A stretch of DNA of 64,000 bases from DATBLE01 sp963808815 (GTDB lineage: Bacteria; Actinomycetota; Thermoleophilia; Gaiellales; Gaiellaceae), in contig CAWEGI010000003.1 of the NCBI GenBank assembly GCA_963808815.1, positions 62,001 to 126,000 of the forward strand. The letters run 5' to 3'. Made by a program: the position numbers and the translations under genes. Below the pieces are notes generated by a model, which did no database searches, was not told the DNA's origin, and saw only the letters and a program-made list of their open reading frames with translations. This document shows positions 25,506 to 33,746 of this stretch, piece by piece. Within the stretch, counting starts at the first letter, position 1, and each line of letters starts with the position of its first letter.

Positions 25506-25883
25506 GTGGCACGCATCGCCGGAGTAAATCTGCCGAACCAGAAGCGGCTCGAGATCGGGCTGACCTACATCTACGGAATCGGCCCCACGAGCGCGCGGAA
25601 CATCTGCGTCGCCCTCGGGCTGTCCCCCGACGAGAAGATCAAGGACCTCACCGACGAAGAGGTCACGAAGCTTCAGCGCCACATCGACGAGCAGTACCAG
25701 GTCGAGGGCGACCTGCGCCGCGAGCGGCAGCAGGCGATCAAGCGCCTGACCGAGATCGGCGCCTACCGCGGCATCCGCCATCGCCGGGGCCTGCCAGTCA
25801 ACGGTCAGCGCACCAAGACGAACGCGCGCACGCGCAAGGGCCCGAAGAAGACGGTCGGACGCGGCAAGAAGGCGGCGAAGTAA
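25506..25883 (+). CDS. rpsM: 30S ribosomal protein S13
   Basis: S13, 125 residues, at the head-to-50S bridge. GTG at 25506 follows TAGAGGAGACCCA. It has ARIAGVNLPNQKRLEIGLTY, IYGIGPTSARNI, YRGIRHRRGLPVNGQRTKTN and a basic tail. The stop overlaps the rpsK ATG. Confidence 0.97.
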   Translation: MARIAGVNLPNQKRLEIGLTYIYGIGPTSARNICVALGLSPDEKIKDLTDEEVTKLQRHIDEQYQVEGDLRRERQQAIKRLTEIGAYRGIRHRRGLPVNGQRTKTNARTRKGPKKTVGRGKKAAK

Positions 25884-26287
25884 TGGCACCCCCGAGGAAA
25901 GCCGCGGGCCGTGGCCGCACGCGCCGCCGCGTCAAGAAGAACATCGCCATCGGCCAGGCGCACATCAAGACGTCGTTCAACAACACGATCGTCTCGCTGA
26001 CCGACAAGGACGGCGCTGTGATCGTCTGGGAGTCGGCGGGCTCTGCCGGCTTCAAGGGCTCACGCAAGTCGACCCCGTTCGCCGCACAGGTGACGGCCGA
26101 CGCCGCCGCCCGCAAGGGCATGGAGCACGGCCTCCAGAAGGTCGAGGTGTTCGTCAAGGGCCCGGGCTCGGGCCGCGAGACGGCGATCCGGTCGCTCCAG
26201 GCGGCCGGTCTGGAGATCCTCGGCGTCCGCGACGTCACCCCGCAGGCGCACAACGGCGTCCGGCAGAAGAAGCGGAGGCGCGTCTAG
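25883..26287 (+). CDS. rpsK: 30S ribosomal protein S11
   Basis: S11, 134 residues, on the 30S platform. Signatures are IGQAHIKTSFNNTIVSLTD, GFKGSRKSTPFAAQ and the C-terminal DVTPQAHNGVRQKKRRRV. The stop forms TAGTG with rpsD. Confidence 0.97.
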   Translation: MAPPRKAAGRGRTRRRVKKNIAIGQAHIKTSFNNTIVSLTDKDGAVIVWESAGSAGFKGSRKSTPFAAQVTADAAARKGMEHGLQKVEVFVKGPGSGRETAIRSLQAAGLEILGVRDVTPQAHNGVRQKKRRRV

Positions 26288-26907
26288 TGGCCCGCGACCG
26301 TTCTCCGAAGTGCAAGCAGTGCCGCCGTGAGGGCATGAAGCTCTTCCTCAAGGGCGAGCGCTGCCTCACCGAGAAGTGCGCCATCGAGCGCCGCAGCTAC
26401 CCGCCGGGCGAGCACGGCCGCGGCCGGATCAAGCAGTCCGAGTACCTGCTCCAGCTGCGCGAGAAGCAGAAGGCGCGCCGGTACTACGGCCTGCTCGAGA
26501 AGCAGTTCCGAACGTACTACGAGAAGGCGAACCGTCTGGGTGGCATCACCGGTGAGAACCTGCTCCGCATGCTGGAGACGCGGCTCGACAACGTCGTCTA
26601 CCGGCTCGGCTTCGCCGCCTCGCGCGCGCAGGCCCGCCAGCTCGTCCGCCACGGCCACTTCCAGGTCAACGGCAGGCGCGTGAACATCCCCAGCTACCAG
26701 GTCAAGCCGAACGACGTGATCACGATCCGCACCGGCTCGGCGGCCGAGCAGGCCGTCCGTGACGCCACCGACCTGACCGCGTCGGTCGCGCCGTGGCTCC
26801 AGGCCGACCACGACGGCCTGACCGGGAAGATCCTCAAGTGGCCCGACCGGGCAGAGATCGACACCCCGGTGCAGGAGTCGCTGATCGTGGAGCTCTATTC
26901 GAAGTAG
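26287..26907 (+). CDS. rpsD: 30S ribosomal protein S4, zinc-binding type
   Basis: S4, 206 residues, a primary 16S binder. The GTG start overlaps the rpsK stop. An N-terminal zinc knuckle is present (CKQC, then CLTEKC), so this is the C+ form. The S4 RNA-binding domain is clear at RLDNVVYRLGFAASRAQARQ and VRHGHFQVNGRRVNIPSYQV. A 40-base spacer leads to rpoA. Confidence 0.97.
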   Translation: MARDRSPKCKQCRREGMKLFLKGERCLTEKCAIERRSYPPGEHGRGRIKQSEYLLQLREKQKARRYYGLLEKQFRTYYEKANRLGGITGENLLRMLETRLDNVVYRLGFAASRAQARQLVRHGHFQVNGRRVNIPSYQVKPNDVITIRTGSAAEQAVRDATDLTASVAPWLQADHDGLTGKILKWPDRAEIDTPVQESLIVELYSK

Positions 26908-26947
26908 GAGGTCGCCGGCCGCGTGGCCGGCTTAGGAAAGGACTGCA

Positions 26948-27943
26948 TTGGCAACTCGCATGATCGAATTCCAGGTCCCGAAGATCGTCCACGAGGAGGT
27001 CGACGAGGACCGCGGCGTTTTCGTGATCGAGCCGCTGGACCGCGGCTTCGGCTACACGTTCGGAAACTCGTTGCGCCGCGTGCTGCTCTCCTCGCTGGAG
27101 GGCGCCGCCGTGACCTCGGTGAAGATCGAGGGCGTCGCGCACGAGTTCACCACCCTGCCGGGCGTCCGCGAGGACGTCACCGACATCATCCTCAACCTCA
27201 AGAATCTGATCTGTCGCCTCCACGGCGAGTCGCCCGAGGTCGAGGTCCGGCTCCAGACGAAGGGCCCGGGCCCGGTGAAGGCTTCGGACATCCAGGCGCC
27301 GGCCGAGCTCGAGATCCTCAACCCGGACCTCGAGATCGCCAACCTGGCCGAGAAGGGCAAGCTCGAGGTGACGCTGACCATCGGCCGCGGCCGCGGCTAC
27401 GTCCCGGGCGAGCTGAACCGCGGGCCCGAGCACACGATCGGCGTGATCCCGATCGACTCGATGTTCTCGCCGGTTCGCCGCGTCTCGTACGACGTCGAGG
27501 CCGCCCGCGTCGGGCAGCGCACCGACTACGACAAGCTGCGGCTCGACATCACCACCGACGGGTCGATGGACCCGCGAGAGGCGATCGGCCAGGCGGCCGA
27601 GATCCTGATCCGCCAGCTCGCGATCTTCACCGACATCGACGAAGATCGAGGGCTCGTGCGCGACGGAGAAGCGGTCGCGGACGGCGGCGTGTCTGTCGAG
27701 CCGTCGCTCGCGCACGGGATGGAGAACTTCCCGATCGAGGAGCTCGAGCTGGGCGTCCGCTCGTACAACTGCCTCAAGCGGGTCGGCATCGAGACGATCG
27801 GCGACCTGGTGATGAAGTCCGAGAACGAGCTGGCCGCGATCCCGAACTTCGGCAAGAAGTCGATCGAGGAGGTCAAGGAGACGCTCGCCACCCACGGCCT
27901 GCGCCTCCGCGGCGACGACGGGAGCAACGGCTCAGAGGCATGA
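26948..27943 (+). CDS. rpoA: RNA polymerase alpha subunit
   Basis: Alpha, 331 residues, the assembly platform of RNA polymerase. TTG at 26948 follows AGGAAAGGACTGCA; the ATG at 26960 is an alternative. The N-terminal domain has EPLDRGFGYTFGNSLRRVLL and GVREDVTDIILNLK. The C-terminal domain has ELELGVRSYNCLKRVGIETI and NFGKKSIEEVKE for UP-element and activator contact. The stop overlaps rplQ (ATGA). Confidence 0.97.
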   Translation: MATRMIEFQVPKIVHEEVDEDRGVFVIEPLDRGFGYTFGNSLRRVLLSSLEGAAVTSVKIEGVAHEFTTLPGVREDVTDIILNLKNLICRLHGESPEVEVRLQTKGPGPVKASDIQAPAELEILNPDLEIANLAEKGKLEVTLTIGRGRGYVPGELNRGPEHTIGVIPIDSMFSPVRRVSYDVEAARVGQRTDYDKLRLDITTDGSMDPREAIGQAAEILIRQLAIFTDIDEDRGLVRDGEAVADGGVSVEPSLAHGMENFPIEELELGVRSYNCLKRVGIETIGDLVMKSENELAAIPNFGKKSIEEVKETLATHGLRLRGDDGSNGSEA

Positions 27944-28416
27944 GGCACCATCGCTCAGGGAGGAAGCTCGGCCGCGACGCTTCGCACCGCAAGGCGCTCT
28001 ACGCGAACCTCGCTGGAGCGCTGATCGAGCACGGCCGCATCAAGACGACCGTGACGAAGGCGAAGGCGGTGCGGCCGATCGCCGAGCGGATGATCACGCT
28101 CGGCCGGCGCGGCGACCTCCATGCACGCCGACAGGCGATGGCGTACCTCCGCTCGCAGCAGGTCGTGCACACACTGTTCGCCGAGGTCGCGCCGCGGTTC
28201 AAGGATCGTCCCGGCGGCTACTCGCGGATCGTCCGCCTCGGTCCCCGTCCCGGCGATGCAGCCGAGATGGCGTACCTGGAACTGGTCGACTTCTCGGCGG
28301 AGGAGCAGGCCGAGGAGAAGGCGGAGCGGCGCCGGCTGAGGCTGCGCCGCCGCCAGGAGGCCGAGGAGCGCGCCGAGGCCGAGGCGGCCCCGGCCGAGGC
28401 TCCGGCCGCTTCCTAG
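27940..28416 (+). CDS. rplQ: 50S ribosomal protein L17 with Ala/Glu tail
   Basis: L17, 158 residues. It starts MRHHRSGRKLGRDASHRKAL and has NLAGALIEHGRIKTTVTKAK. After ELVDFSAEEQAEEKAERRR it ends in a low-complexity tail of about 40 residues (RRRQEAEERAEAEAAPAEA). The ATG overlaps the rpoA stop. The stop codon is shared with the convergent clpP stop through the palindrome CTAG. Confidence 0.95.
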   Translation: MRHHRSGRKLGRDASHRKALYANLAGALIEHGRIKTTVTKAKAVRPIAERMITLGRRGDLHARRQAMAYLRSQQVVHTLFAEVAPRFKDRPGGYSRIVRLGPRPGDAAEMAYLELVDFSAEEQAEEKAERRRLRLRRRQEAEERAEAEAAPAEAPAAS

Positions 28417-29037
28417 GGATCAGTCGCCTGCGGGGCCGACCCTGCAGAATACGAGCGCGGCACGATCACGTCGTCGATGAGCCCGTAGGCCACGGCCTCG
28501 TCGGGCGACATGAAGTTGTCTCGGTCGATGTCCTGCATCACCTGCTCGGCCCCGCGGCTCGAGTGCTGCGCGATGATCTCCGCCATTCGGCGCGTGACGG
28601 AGAGCACCTCCCGGGCGTGGATGTCGATGTCCGAGGGGGCGCCGCGGAAGCCGGCGGACCCTTGGTGGATCATCATCTTCGCGTTCGGCAGCGCCGAACG
28701 CTTCCCCGCGTGCCCCGCCGCAGAGGATCATCGCGGCGGCCGACATCGCCATGCCGACGCAGATCGTCCGTACGTCCGGCTTGACGAACTGGATCGTGTC
28801 GTAGATGGCCATGCCCGCATAGGCGGAGCCGCCGGGCGAGTTCACGTACAGCGAGACGTCCTTGTCCGGATCCTCCGCCTCGAGGAAGAGGAGCTGGGCG
28901 GTGATCAGGTTGGCGACCTGGTCGTCCACCTCGGTGCCGAGGAAGACGATCCGCTCGCGCAGCAGCCGGGAGTAGATGTCGAACGAGCGCTCGAAGCGGC
29001 CGTCCGACTCGACGACCATCGGGACCAGGGTGCTCAT
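28413..29037 (-). CDS. clpP: ATP-dependent Clp protease proteolytic subunit, with one frame break
   Basis: ClpP, about 208 residues once corrected. The ATG at 29037 follows AGGAGGCACAG and gives MSTLVPMVVESDGRFERSFD, SRLLRERIVFLG and NSPGGSAYAGMAIYDT. The catalytic Ser lies in GMAMSAAAM. One extra base in GGGG (CGC GGG G AAG, near 28702) breaks the frame; the corrected reading continues KRSALPNAKMMIHQGSAGF with the catalytic His, and DRDNFMSPDEAVAYGLID with the Asp. It is convergent with rplQ and divergent from the SRPBCC/ArsR pair. Confidence 0.92.
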
Positions 29038-29057
29038 CTGTGCCTCCTGATAGGGTT

Positions 29058-29103
29058 ATGCAACCACGGAGTTGCCGATCATACATGCAACCAGGAGGTT
29101 GCC
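29058..29103 (+). promoter_or_regulatory. Tandem operators upstream of the SRPBCC/ArsR genes
   Basis: Two 19-base direct repeats, ATGCAACCACGGAGTTGCC (29058-29076) and ATGCAACCAGGAGGTTGCC (29085-29103), each form an inverted repeat GCAACC...GGTTGC. The second contains the AGGAGG ribosome binding site for the gene at 29106. This layout strongly suggests self-repression by the downstream ArsR-type regulator. The sites also sit 21 bases and more upstream of the divergent clpP start, so clpP could be affected. Confidence 0.7.
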
Positions 29104-29105
29104 AG

Positions 29106-29468
29106 ATGGAGGTCGAACGCGAGGTCGTGCTGGACGCGCCGCCGGCGGAGGTCTGGGAGGCGCTGACCGACGAGCAACAGCTGGAGGAGTGGTTCGCAAA
29201 CGACGTCGAGTTCGATCTCGACCGGGGCGGCGTCTTCCGGTGGGACGACGGGGAGGTCCGCCACGCAGTGGTCGAGGAGGTCGACGCCGAGCGGCGGCTC
29301 GCCATCCGCTGGTGGGATCCGGGCGGGGCGGAGGAGAGCGAGGTCACGTTCACGCTCGAGGAGATCCCGGCCGGCACGCGGCTCGTGGTCACCGAGACGG
29401 CGTCCTGCGACTGGGCCTGGGCGCTGGAGGCGTATGCCGGAAGACGGCGTCTTCTCTGCGCTGTCTGA
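29106..29468 (+). CDS. SRPBCC (AHSA1-like) domain protein
   Basis: A 120-residue START/SRPBCC-fold protein with a hydrophobic ligand pocket. It shows VEREVVLDAPPAEVWEALTD, LEEWFANDVEFDLDRGGVFR and the C-terminal GTRLVVTETA. The ATG at 29106 follows AGGAGGTTGCCAG. It is somewhat short for the family and its end overlaps the next gene by 35 bases. Pairing with an ArsR regulator is common in actinobacteria, but the ligand is unknown. Confidence 0.85.
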   Translation: MEVEREVVLDAPPAEVWEALTDEQQLEEWFANDVEFDLDRGGVFRWDDGEVRHAVVEEVDAERRLAIRWWDPGGAEESEVTFTLEEIPAGTRLVVTETASCDWAWALEAYAGRRRLLCAV

Positions 29469-29751
29469 CGCGAGCCGTCGGCGCCTGCTCGAGACGCTCG
29501 CAAGCCGCGAGTCGGCCTCGCTGACCGAGCTGGCCTCGGAGCTGCCGGTGACGAGGCAGGCGGTGTCGAAGCATCTCGCCGCGCTGGGGGATGCCGGCCT
29601 CGTCGAGGGCCGTCGCGCCGGTCGGGAGACCCGGTACCGCCTGACGCCGGACCCGCTCGGAGAAGCGCTTGCCTGGATGGAGCGGATCGGCGACCGGTGG
29701 GACGAGCGGCTCGCGCGGCTGCGCGAGCATCTGGGGAGGGACAGGCTCTAG
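29434..29751 (+). CDS. ArsR-family transcriptional regulator
   Basis: A 105-residue winged-helix repressor. It begins MPEDGVFSALSDASRRRLLE and has the recognition helix LPVTRQAVSKHLAALGDAGL, followed by the wing VEGRRAGRETRYRLTPD. No metal-binding Cys are present, so it is not a metal sensor. It overlaps the SRPBCC gene and probably binds the GCAACC/GGTTGC repeats at 29058-29103. Confidence 0.88.
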   Translation: MPEDGVFSALSDASRRRLLETLASRESASLTELASELPVTRQAVSKHLAALGDAGLVEGRRAGRETRYRLTPDPLGEALAWMERIGDRWDERLARLREHLGRDRL

Positions 29752-29762
29752 CCTGATCCCGC

Positions 29763-30392
29763 CTAGCTTTCCGAGATCGTCGCCTTCTCGATGACGACGC
29801 GCTTCGTCGGCTGCTCGGTCGCCGGGTCGCCGAGGTTGCCGATCTTGTCGACCACGTCCATCCCGCTCGACACCTCGCCGAGCAGCGCATAGTCGGGCGG
29901 CAAGCCGATGTCGGCGCCCGTGACGACGAAGAACTGGCTGCCTGCGGTGCCGGGAGGCTCGTTCTGCGTCTTCGCCATAGCGACCACCCCCTTCGTGTAC
30001 TTCGCATCGGATGGCGGGGGGTCGACCGTCGTGTAGCCGGGCCCGCCCGTGCCGTCCCCCTTCGGGTCGCCGCCCTGGATGACGAAGCCGGGGACGATCC
30101 GGTGGAAGGTCAGGCCGTCGAAGAAGCCCTTCTCGACGAGGGAGGCAAAGGACGCGGTCGTATTGGGCGAATCCTTGACGTTCAGGTCGAAGGCGAACGT
30201 GCCCTGGTTCGTCTTCAGTGTGACGGTGTAGGTCTTCGCGGGATCGAGCGCCGGACGGCCGGAGCCGGACGTGGTCGTCGGGCTCGACGCGGTCGTCGCG
30301 CTCTCCTTGTCGCCGCCGCCTCCGCAGCCGGCGGCGAGCAGCACCGCCGCCGCGAGTGCGAGGATCGGACCGATGCGTCTCCGACTCGACAT
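29763..30392 (-). CDS. Cyclophilin-type peptidyl-prolyl isomerase lipoprotein
   Basis: A protein of 209 residues. The N-terminus MSSRRRIGPILALAAAVLLA, then AGCGGGG, is a lipoprotein signal with its lipobox Cys, so it acts on proteins outside the membrane. The cyclophilin core has FAFDLNVKDSPNTTASFASL, FFDGLTFHRIVPGFVIQGGD and GSQFFVV. Its ATG at 30392 lies 20 bases inside the divergent truA gene, so the two start regions overlap on opposite strands. No other good start keeps the signal peptide. Confidence 0.9.
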   Translation of the reverse strand: MSSRRRIGPILALAAAVLLAAGCGGGGDKESATTASSPTTTSGSGRPALDPAKTYTVTLKTNQGTFAFDLNVKDSPNTTASFASLVEKGFFDGLTFHRIVPGFVIQGGDPKGDGTGGPGYTTVDPPPSDAKYTKGVVAMAKTQNEPPGTAGSQFFVVTGADIGLPPDYALLGEVSSGMDVVDKIGNLGDPATEQPTKRVVIEKATISES

Positions 30393-31107
30393 CGAGTACG
30401 ACGGTACCGACTTCTCCGGCTGGGCGGTGCAACCTGGGATGCGCACGGTGGAGGGCACCCTGCGGGAGGCGCTCTCGACGCTGTACGCCGGCTTCGACAA
30501 CCTCGCAGTCGCCGGCCGCACCGACGCGGGCGTCCATGCGCTCGGGCAGGTCGCGACGGTCGATGTCGACGGCGGGCCGCCCCCTGCGAGCGCGGCAGAG
30601 GCGATGAACACGATACTCCCCGACGACCTCGCCTTGGCCGCAGCCGTGGAGGTCGCAGCCGATTTCCACGCCCGCCACTCCGCCCGCGCGCGCACGTACC
30701 GCTACCGCATCTGGCGGCGGCGGACGCCCTCGCCGTTCGAGCTGCGGCGCAGCTGGTGGATGCCGCGGCCGATCGATGAGGCCAAGCTCGCCGAGTCGGC
30801 CGACCTGGTCGTCGGCGAGCACGATTTCAGGGCATTCACGCCCACGGAGACGCAGCACTCGGTGTTCACGCGGGTCGTGCGGAACTCCGCCTGGCATCTA
30901 CGCGGCGACGCGCTCGAGCTCGAGATCACCGCCGAGAGCTTCCTCCGGCACATGGTGCGGACCCTCGTCGGGACGATGATCGAGCATGAACCGGAGCACG
31001 TGGCGCGGTTGCTCGAGGGCCGTCCGCGCGCCGAGGGCGGGTCGACTGCGCCGCCGTGGGGTCTGTACCTGGTCGCGGTGGAGTACGAGACCGAAGCACG
31101 TCGTTAG
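30373..31107 (+). CDS. truA: tRNA pseudouridine(38-40) synthase
   Basis: TruA, 244 residues, makes pseudouridine in the tRNA anticodon arm. It starts MRLRLDIEYDGTDFSGWAVQ, has the catalytic Asp in AGRTDAGVHALGQV, and the motifs FHARHSARARTYRY and FLRHMVRTLVGTM. It often follows rplQ; here clpP, the SRPBCC/ArsR pair and a cyclophilin gene are inserted between. The ATG at 30373 overlaps the divergent cyclophilin start. Confidence 0.96.
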   Translation: MRLRLDIEYDGTDFSGWAVQPGMRTVEGTLREALSTLYAGFDNLAVAGRTDAGVHALGQVATVDVDGGPPPASAAEAMNTILPDDLALAAAVEVAADFHARHSARARTYRYRIWRRRTPSPFELRRSWWMPRPIDEAKLAESADLVVGEHDFRAFTPTETQHSVFTRVVRNSAWHLRGDALELEITAESFLRHMVRTLVGTMIEHEPEHVARLLEGRPRAEGGSTAPPWGLYLVAVEYETEARR

Positions 31108-31117
31108 CATCAGGGAC

Positions 31118-31753
31118 GTGCGGTTCCCGGTGGTCCTGTTCGATCTCGACGGCACGATCGTCGACTCCGGCTGGATGATCCTGGCCTCCTACCGGCACGC
31201 CACCGAGACCGTGCTCGGCCGGAGCTTCCCGGACGACGTCCTGATGGCGAAGGTCGGCAGCGGCCACCTCGAAGAGCAGATGCGGGAATTCGACGAGGCG
31301 AAAGCCGACGAGCTCGCGCTCGCCTATCGCGAGTTCTACAAACCCCTCCACTCCGAGCTGGAGGCGTTTCCGGGGATGCTCGACCTGCTGGAGACGCTCG
31401 ACGGCGAAGGCCGGCGGCTCGGGATCGTCAGCGCCAAACGCCACGACGTCGTCCAGCTCGCGTTCGAGGCGCTCGGCTTCGGCGAGTTGATGGACGTGGT
31501 CGTCGGCTCGGACGAGGCGCCGCGCGGCAAGCCACACCCGGACCAGATCCTGGTCGCGCTCGACCGGCTCGACGTCGACGCCGACGAGACGGCGTACGTC
31601 GGCGATGCACCCTTCGACATTGCGGCGGCGAAGGCAGCCGGCGTGCACGCGATCGGGGTGACCTGGGGCGGCATCCACACGAGGGAACGGATGGCGGCTG
31701 CGGGCCCGGACGCAGTCGTCGACACGGCCGACGAGCTCTATGCCGTCCTCTAG
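31118..31753 (+). CDS. HAD-family hydrolase (phosphoglycolate phosphatase-like)
   Basis: A 211-residue HAD phosphatase with a helical cap. Motif I is FDLDGTIVDSG, motif II GIVSAKR, motif III the Lys in RGKPHPDQI, and motif IV YVGDAPFDIAAAKAAG. The GTG at 31118 gives MRFPVVLFDLDGT. It resembles Gph/PpaX enzymes, but the substrate cannot be read from sequence. It follows truA by ten bases and overlaps ligA by 14 bases. Confidence 0.9.
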   Translation: MRFPVVLFDLDGTIVDSGWMILASYRHATETVLGRSFPDDVLMAKVGSGHLEEQMREFDEAKADELALAYREFYKPLHSELEAFPGMLDLLETLDGEGRRLGIVSAKRHDVVQLAFEALGFGELMDVVVGSDEAPRGKPHPDQILVALDRLDVDADETAYVGDAPFDIAAAKAAGVHAIGVTWGGIHTRERMAAAGPDAVVDTADELYAVL

Positions 31754-33746
31754 CGCGACGGTCGAGAAGCGCGCCGCCGAGCTGCGCGAGCTCCTCAACC
31801 GCTACCTCTACGAGTACCACGTACTCGACGACCCGTCGGTGTCGGACGCCGAGTACGACCGCCTGTACGACGAGCTGGTCGCGCTCGAGGAGGCGAATCC
31901 GAAGCTGATCACGCCCGACTCGCCGACCCACCGCGTCGGCGCTCCGATGTCGGACAAGTTCCAGAAGGTGCGGCACCTCGAGGCGATGGGGTCGCTGGAG
32001 AAGGTGACCACCGACGAAGCGCTGGCCAAGTGGGCAGACGACATCCGCAAGCGGCTGGGCAGCGACGAGGACGTCGCCTACGTGATCGAGCCGAAGATCG
32101 ACGGCCTCGCCGTCAACCTGACGTACGAGTACGGCGTCTTCGTCCGCGGTGCGACCCGCGGCGACGGCGTCCAGGGCGAGGACGTGACGCCGAACCTGCG
32201 AACGATCAAGGCGATCCCTCTGCGGATGCTCGGCGACGCCCCTCCCGCCGTCGTCGAGGTGCGGGGCGAGGTCTACCTCCCGCTCTCGGGGTTCCGCGAG
32301 CTGAACGAGCGCCTGGCCGGGACGAACCAGAAGCTGGCTCCCAATCCGCGCAACGCCGCGGCCGGCTCGCTCCGCCAGAAGAACTCGGCGATCACCGCCG
32401 ATCGCCCGCTCTCGACCTGGATCTACGGAACCGGCCACCGCGAGGGCGTCGATTTCGAGACCCAGCTCGGCATGCTCGAGTGGCTGCGGGAGCGCGGCTT
32501 CCGCACCAACCCCTACGCCGAGCGACTGGGGTCGATCGAGCAGGTGGCGGTCGCCTGCCGCGAGTGGGAGACGCGCCGCCTAGAGCTCGACTACGAGATC
32601 GACGGGATCGTCATCAAGGTCGACTCGCTCGATCAGCAGCGGCGTCTCGGCGCGCTCCACTCCCGCCCCAGATGGGCGCGTGCCTACAAGTGGGCGCCCA
32701 TGACTGCGACCACGCGGCTGCTGAAGATCCACATCCGGGTCGGCCGGACGGGCGCGCTCAACCCGTGGGCGGTGATGGAGCCGGTCGAGGTCGGCGGCGT
32801 CACGGTGACGCGCGCGACCCTCCACAACGAGGAGGACATCAACCGCAAGCAGATCCGCGAGGGCGACGACGTGATCGTCCAGCGTGCCGGAGACGTGATT
32901 CCGCAGATAGTCGGGCCCGCAGGGCCGCACCGCCGCGGGACCAGGGAGTTCCGGATGCCGGAGCAGTGCCCGCTGTGCGGTACGGACGTGATCAAGCCCG
33001 AGGGCGAGGTGATGCACCGCTGCCCGAACCGCGCCTGCCCCTCGCGCGGCCTGGAGACGCTGATCAACTGGACCGGGATCGCCGACATCGACGGCGTCGG
33101 CGAACAGACGATCCGCATCCTCTGGGAGAAGGGCCTCGTCCGCTCGCTGCCCGACCTCTACCGCCTGACGAAGGAGCAGCTGCTCGAGCTCGACGGATTC
33201 GCCGAGACCTCGGCGACCGCCGCGATCGAGGCGATCCAGCGCTCGAAGCAGGTGCCGTTCTCGCGTGTCCTCCTCGGTCTGAACATCCCGGGTGTGGGCT
33301 GGGTGCTCGCCCAGAATCTCGCCCGCCACTTCGGCGACGTCGACCGCCTGATCGCGACGGGGCAGGAGGAGGTCGCCGAGGTCGAGGGATACGGCCCCGA
33401 CCGCGCCGAGATCGTCGTCGAGTGGTTCGCCGACGAGCAGAACCGCGCACTCGTCGAGGAGCTTCGGGAGCTGGGCCTGCGTTTCGAGCTCGGCGAGGAG
33501 GACCGGCCGCCCGAGGGTCCGCTGACCGGCTCGACCTACGTGGTCACCGGCACGCTCGAGGCGATGAGCCGAGAGGAGGCGACTGCCGCGCTGGAGGCCA
33601 GGGGCGCGAAGGTGACGGGCTCGGTCTCGAAGAAGACCACGGGTCTGGTCGTCGGCGAGGAGCCCGGTGCCTCGAAGCTGACGAAGGCGCAGCGGGAAGG
33701 CGTGCCCCTCCTGACCGAGGCCGACTTCCTAGCGCTGATCCGCTAG
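31740..33746 (+). CDS. ligA: NAD-dependent DNA ligase
   Basis: LigA, 668 residues, seals nicks during replication and repair. The nucleotidyl Lys is in EPKIDGLAV (about residue 118). Other parts seen are YHVLDDPSVSDAEYDRL, the OB fold, the zinc finger CPLCGTD...CPNRACPSR, HhH repeats and the C-terminal BRCT domain (LTGSTYVVTGTLEAMSREEA). The start overlaps the HAD gene and the end overlaps the convergent dacB-like gene by 18 bases. Confidence 0.97.
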   Translation: MPSSSATVEKRAAELRELLNRYLYEYHVLDDPSVSDAEYDRLYDELVALEEANPKLITPDSPTHRVGAPMSDKFQKVRHLEAMGSLEKVTTDEALAKWADDIRKRLGSDEDVAYVIEPKIDGLAVNLTYEYGVFVRGATRGDGVQGEDVTPNLRTIKAIPLRMLGDAPPAVVEVRGEVYLPLSGFRELNERLAGTNQKLAPNPRNAAAGSLRQKNSAITADRPLSTWIYGTGHREGVDFETQLGMLEWLRERGFRTNPYAERLGSIEQVAVACREWETRRLELDYEIDGIVIKVDSLDQQRRLGALHSRPRWARAYKWAPMTATTRLLKIHIRVGRTGALNPWAVMEPVEVGGVTVTRATLHNEEDINRKQIREGDDVIVQRAGDVIPQIVGPAGPHRRGTREFRMPEQCPLCGTDVIKPEGEVMHRCPNRACPSRGLETLINWTGIADIDGVGEQTIRILWEKGLVRSLPDLYRLTKEQLLELDGFAETSATAAIEAIQRSKQVPFSRVLLGLNIPGVGWVLAQNLARHFGDVDRLIATGQEEVAEVEGYGPDRAEIVVEWFADEQNRALVEELRELGLRFELGEEDRPPEGPLTGSTYVVTGTLEAMSREEATAALEARGAKVTGSVSKKTTGLVVGEEPGASKLTKAQREGVPLLTEADFLALIR

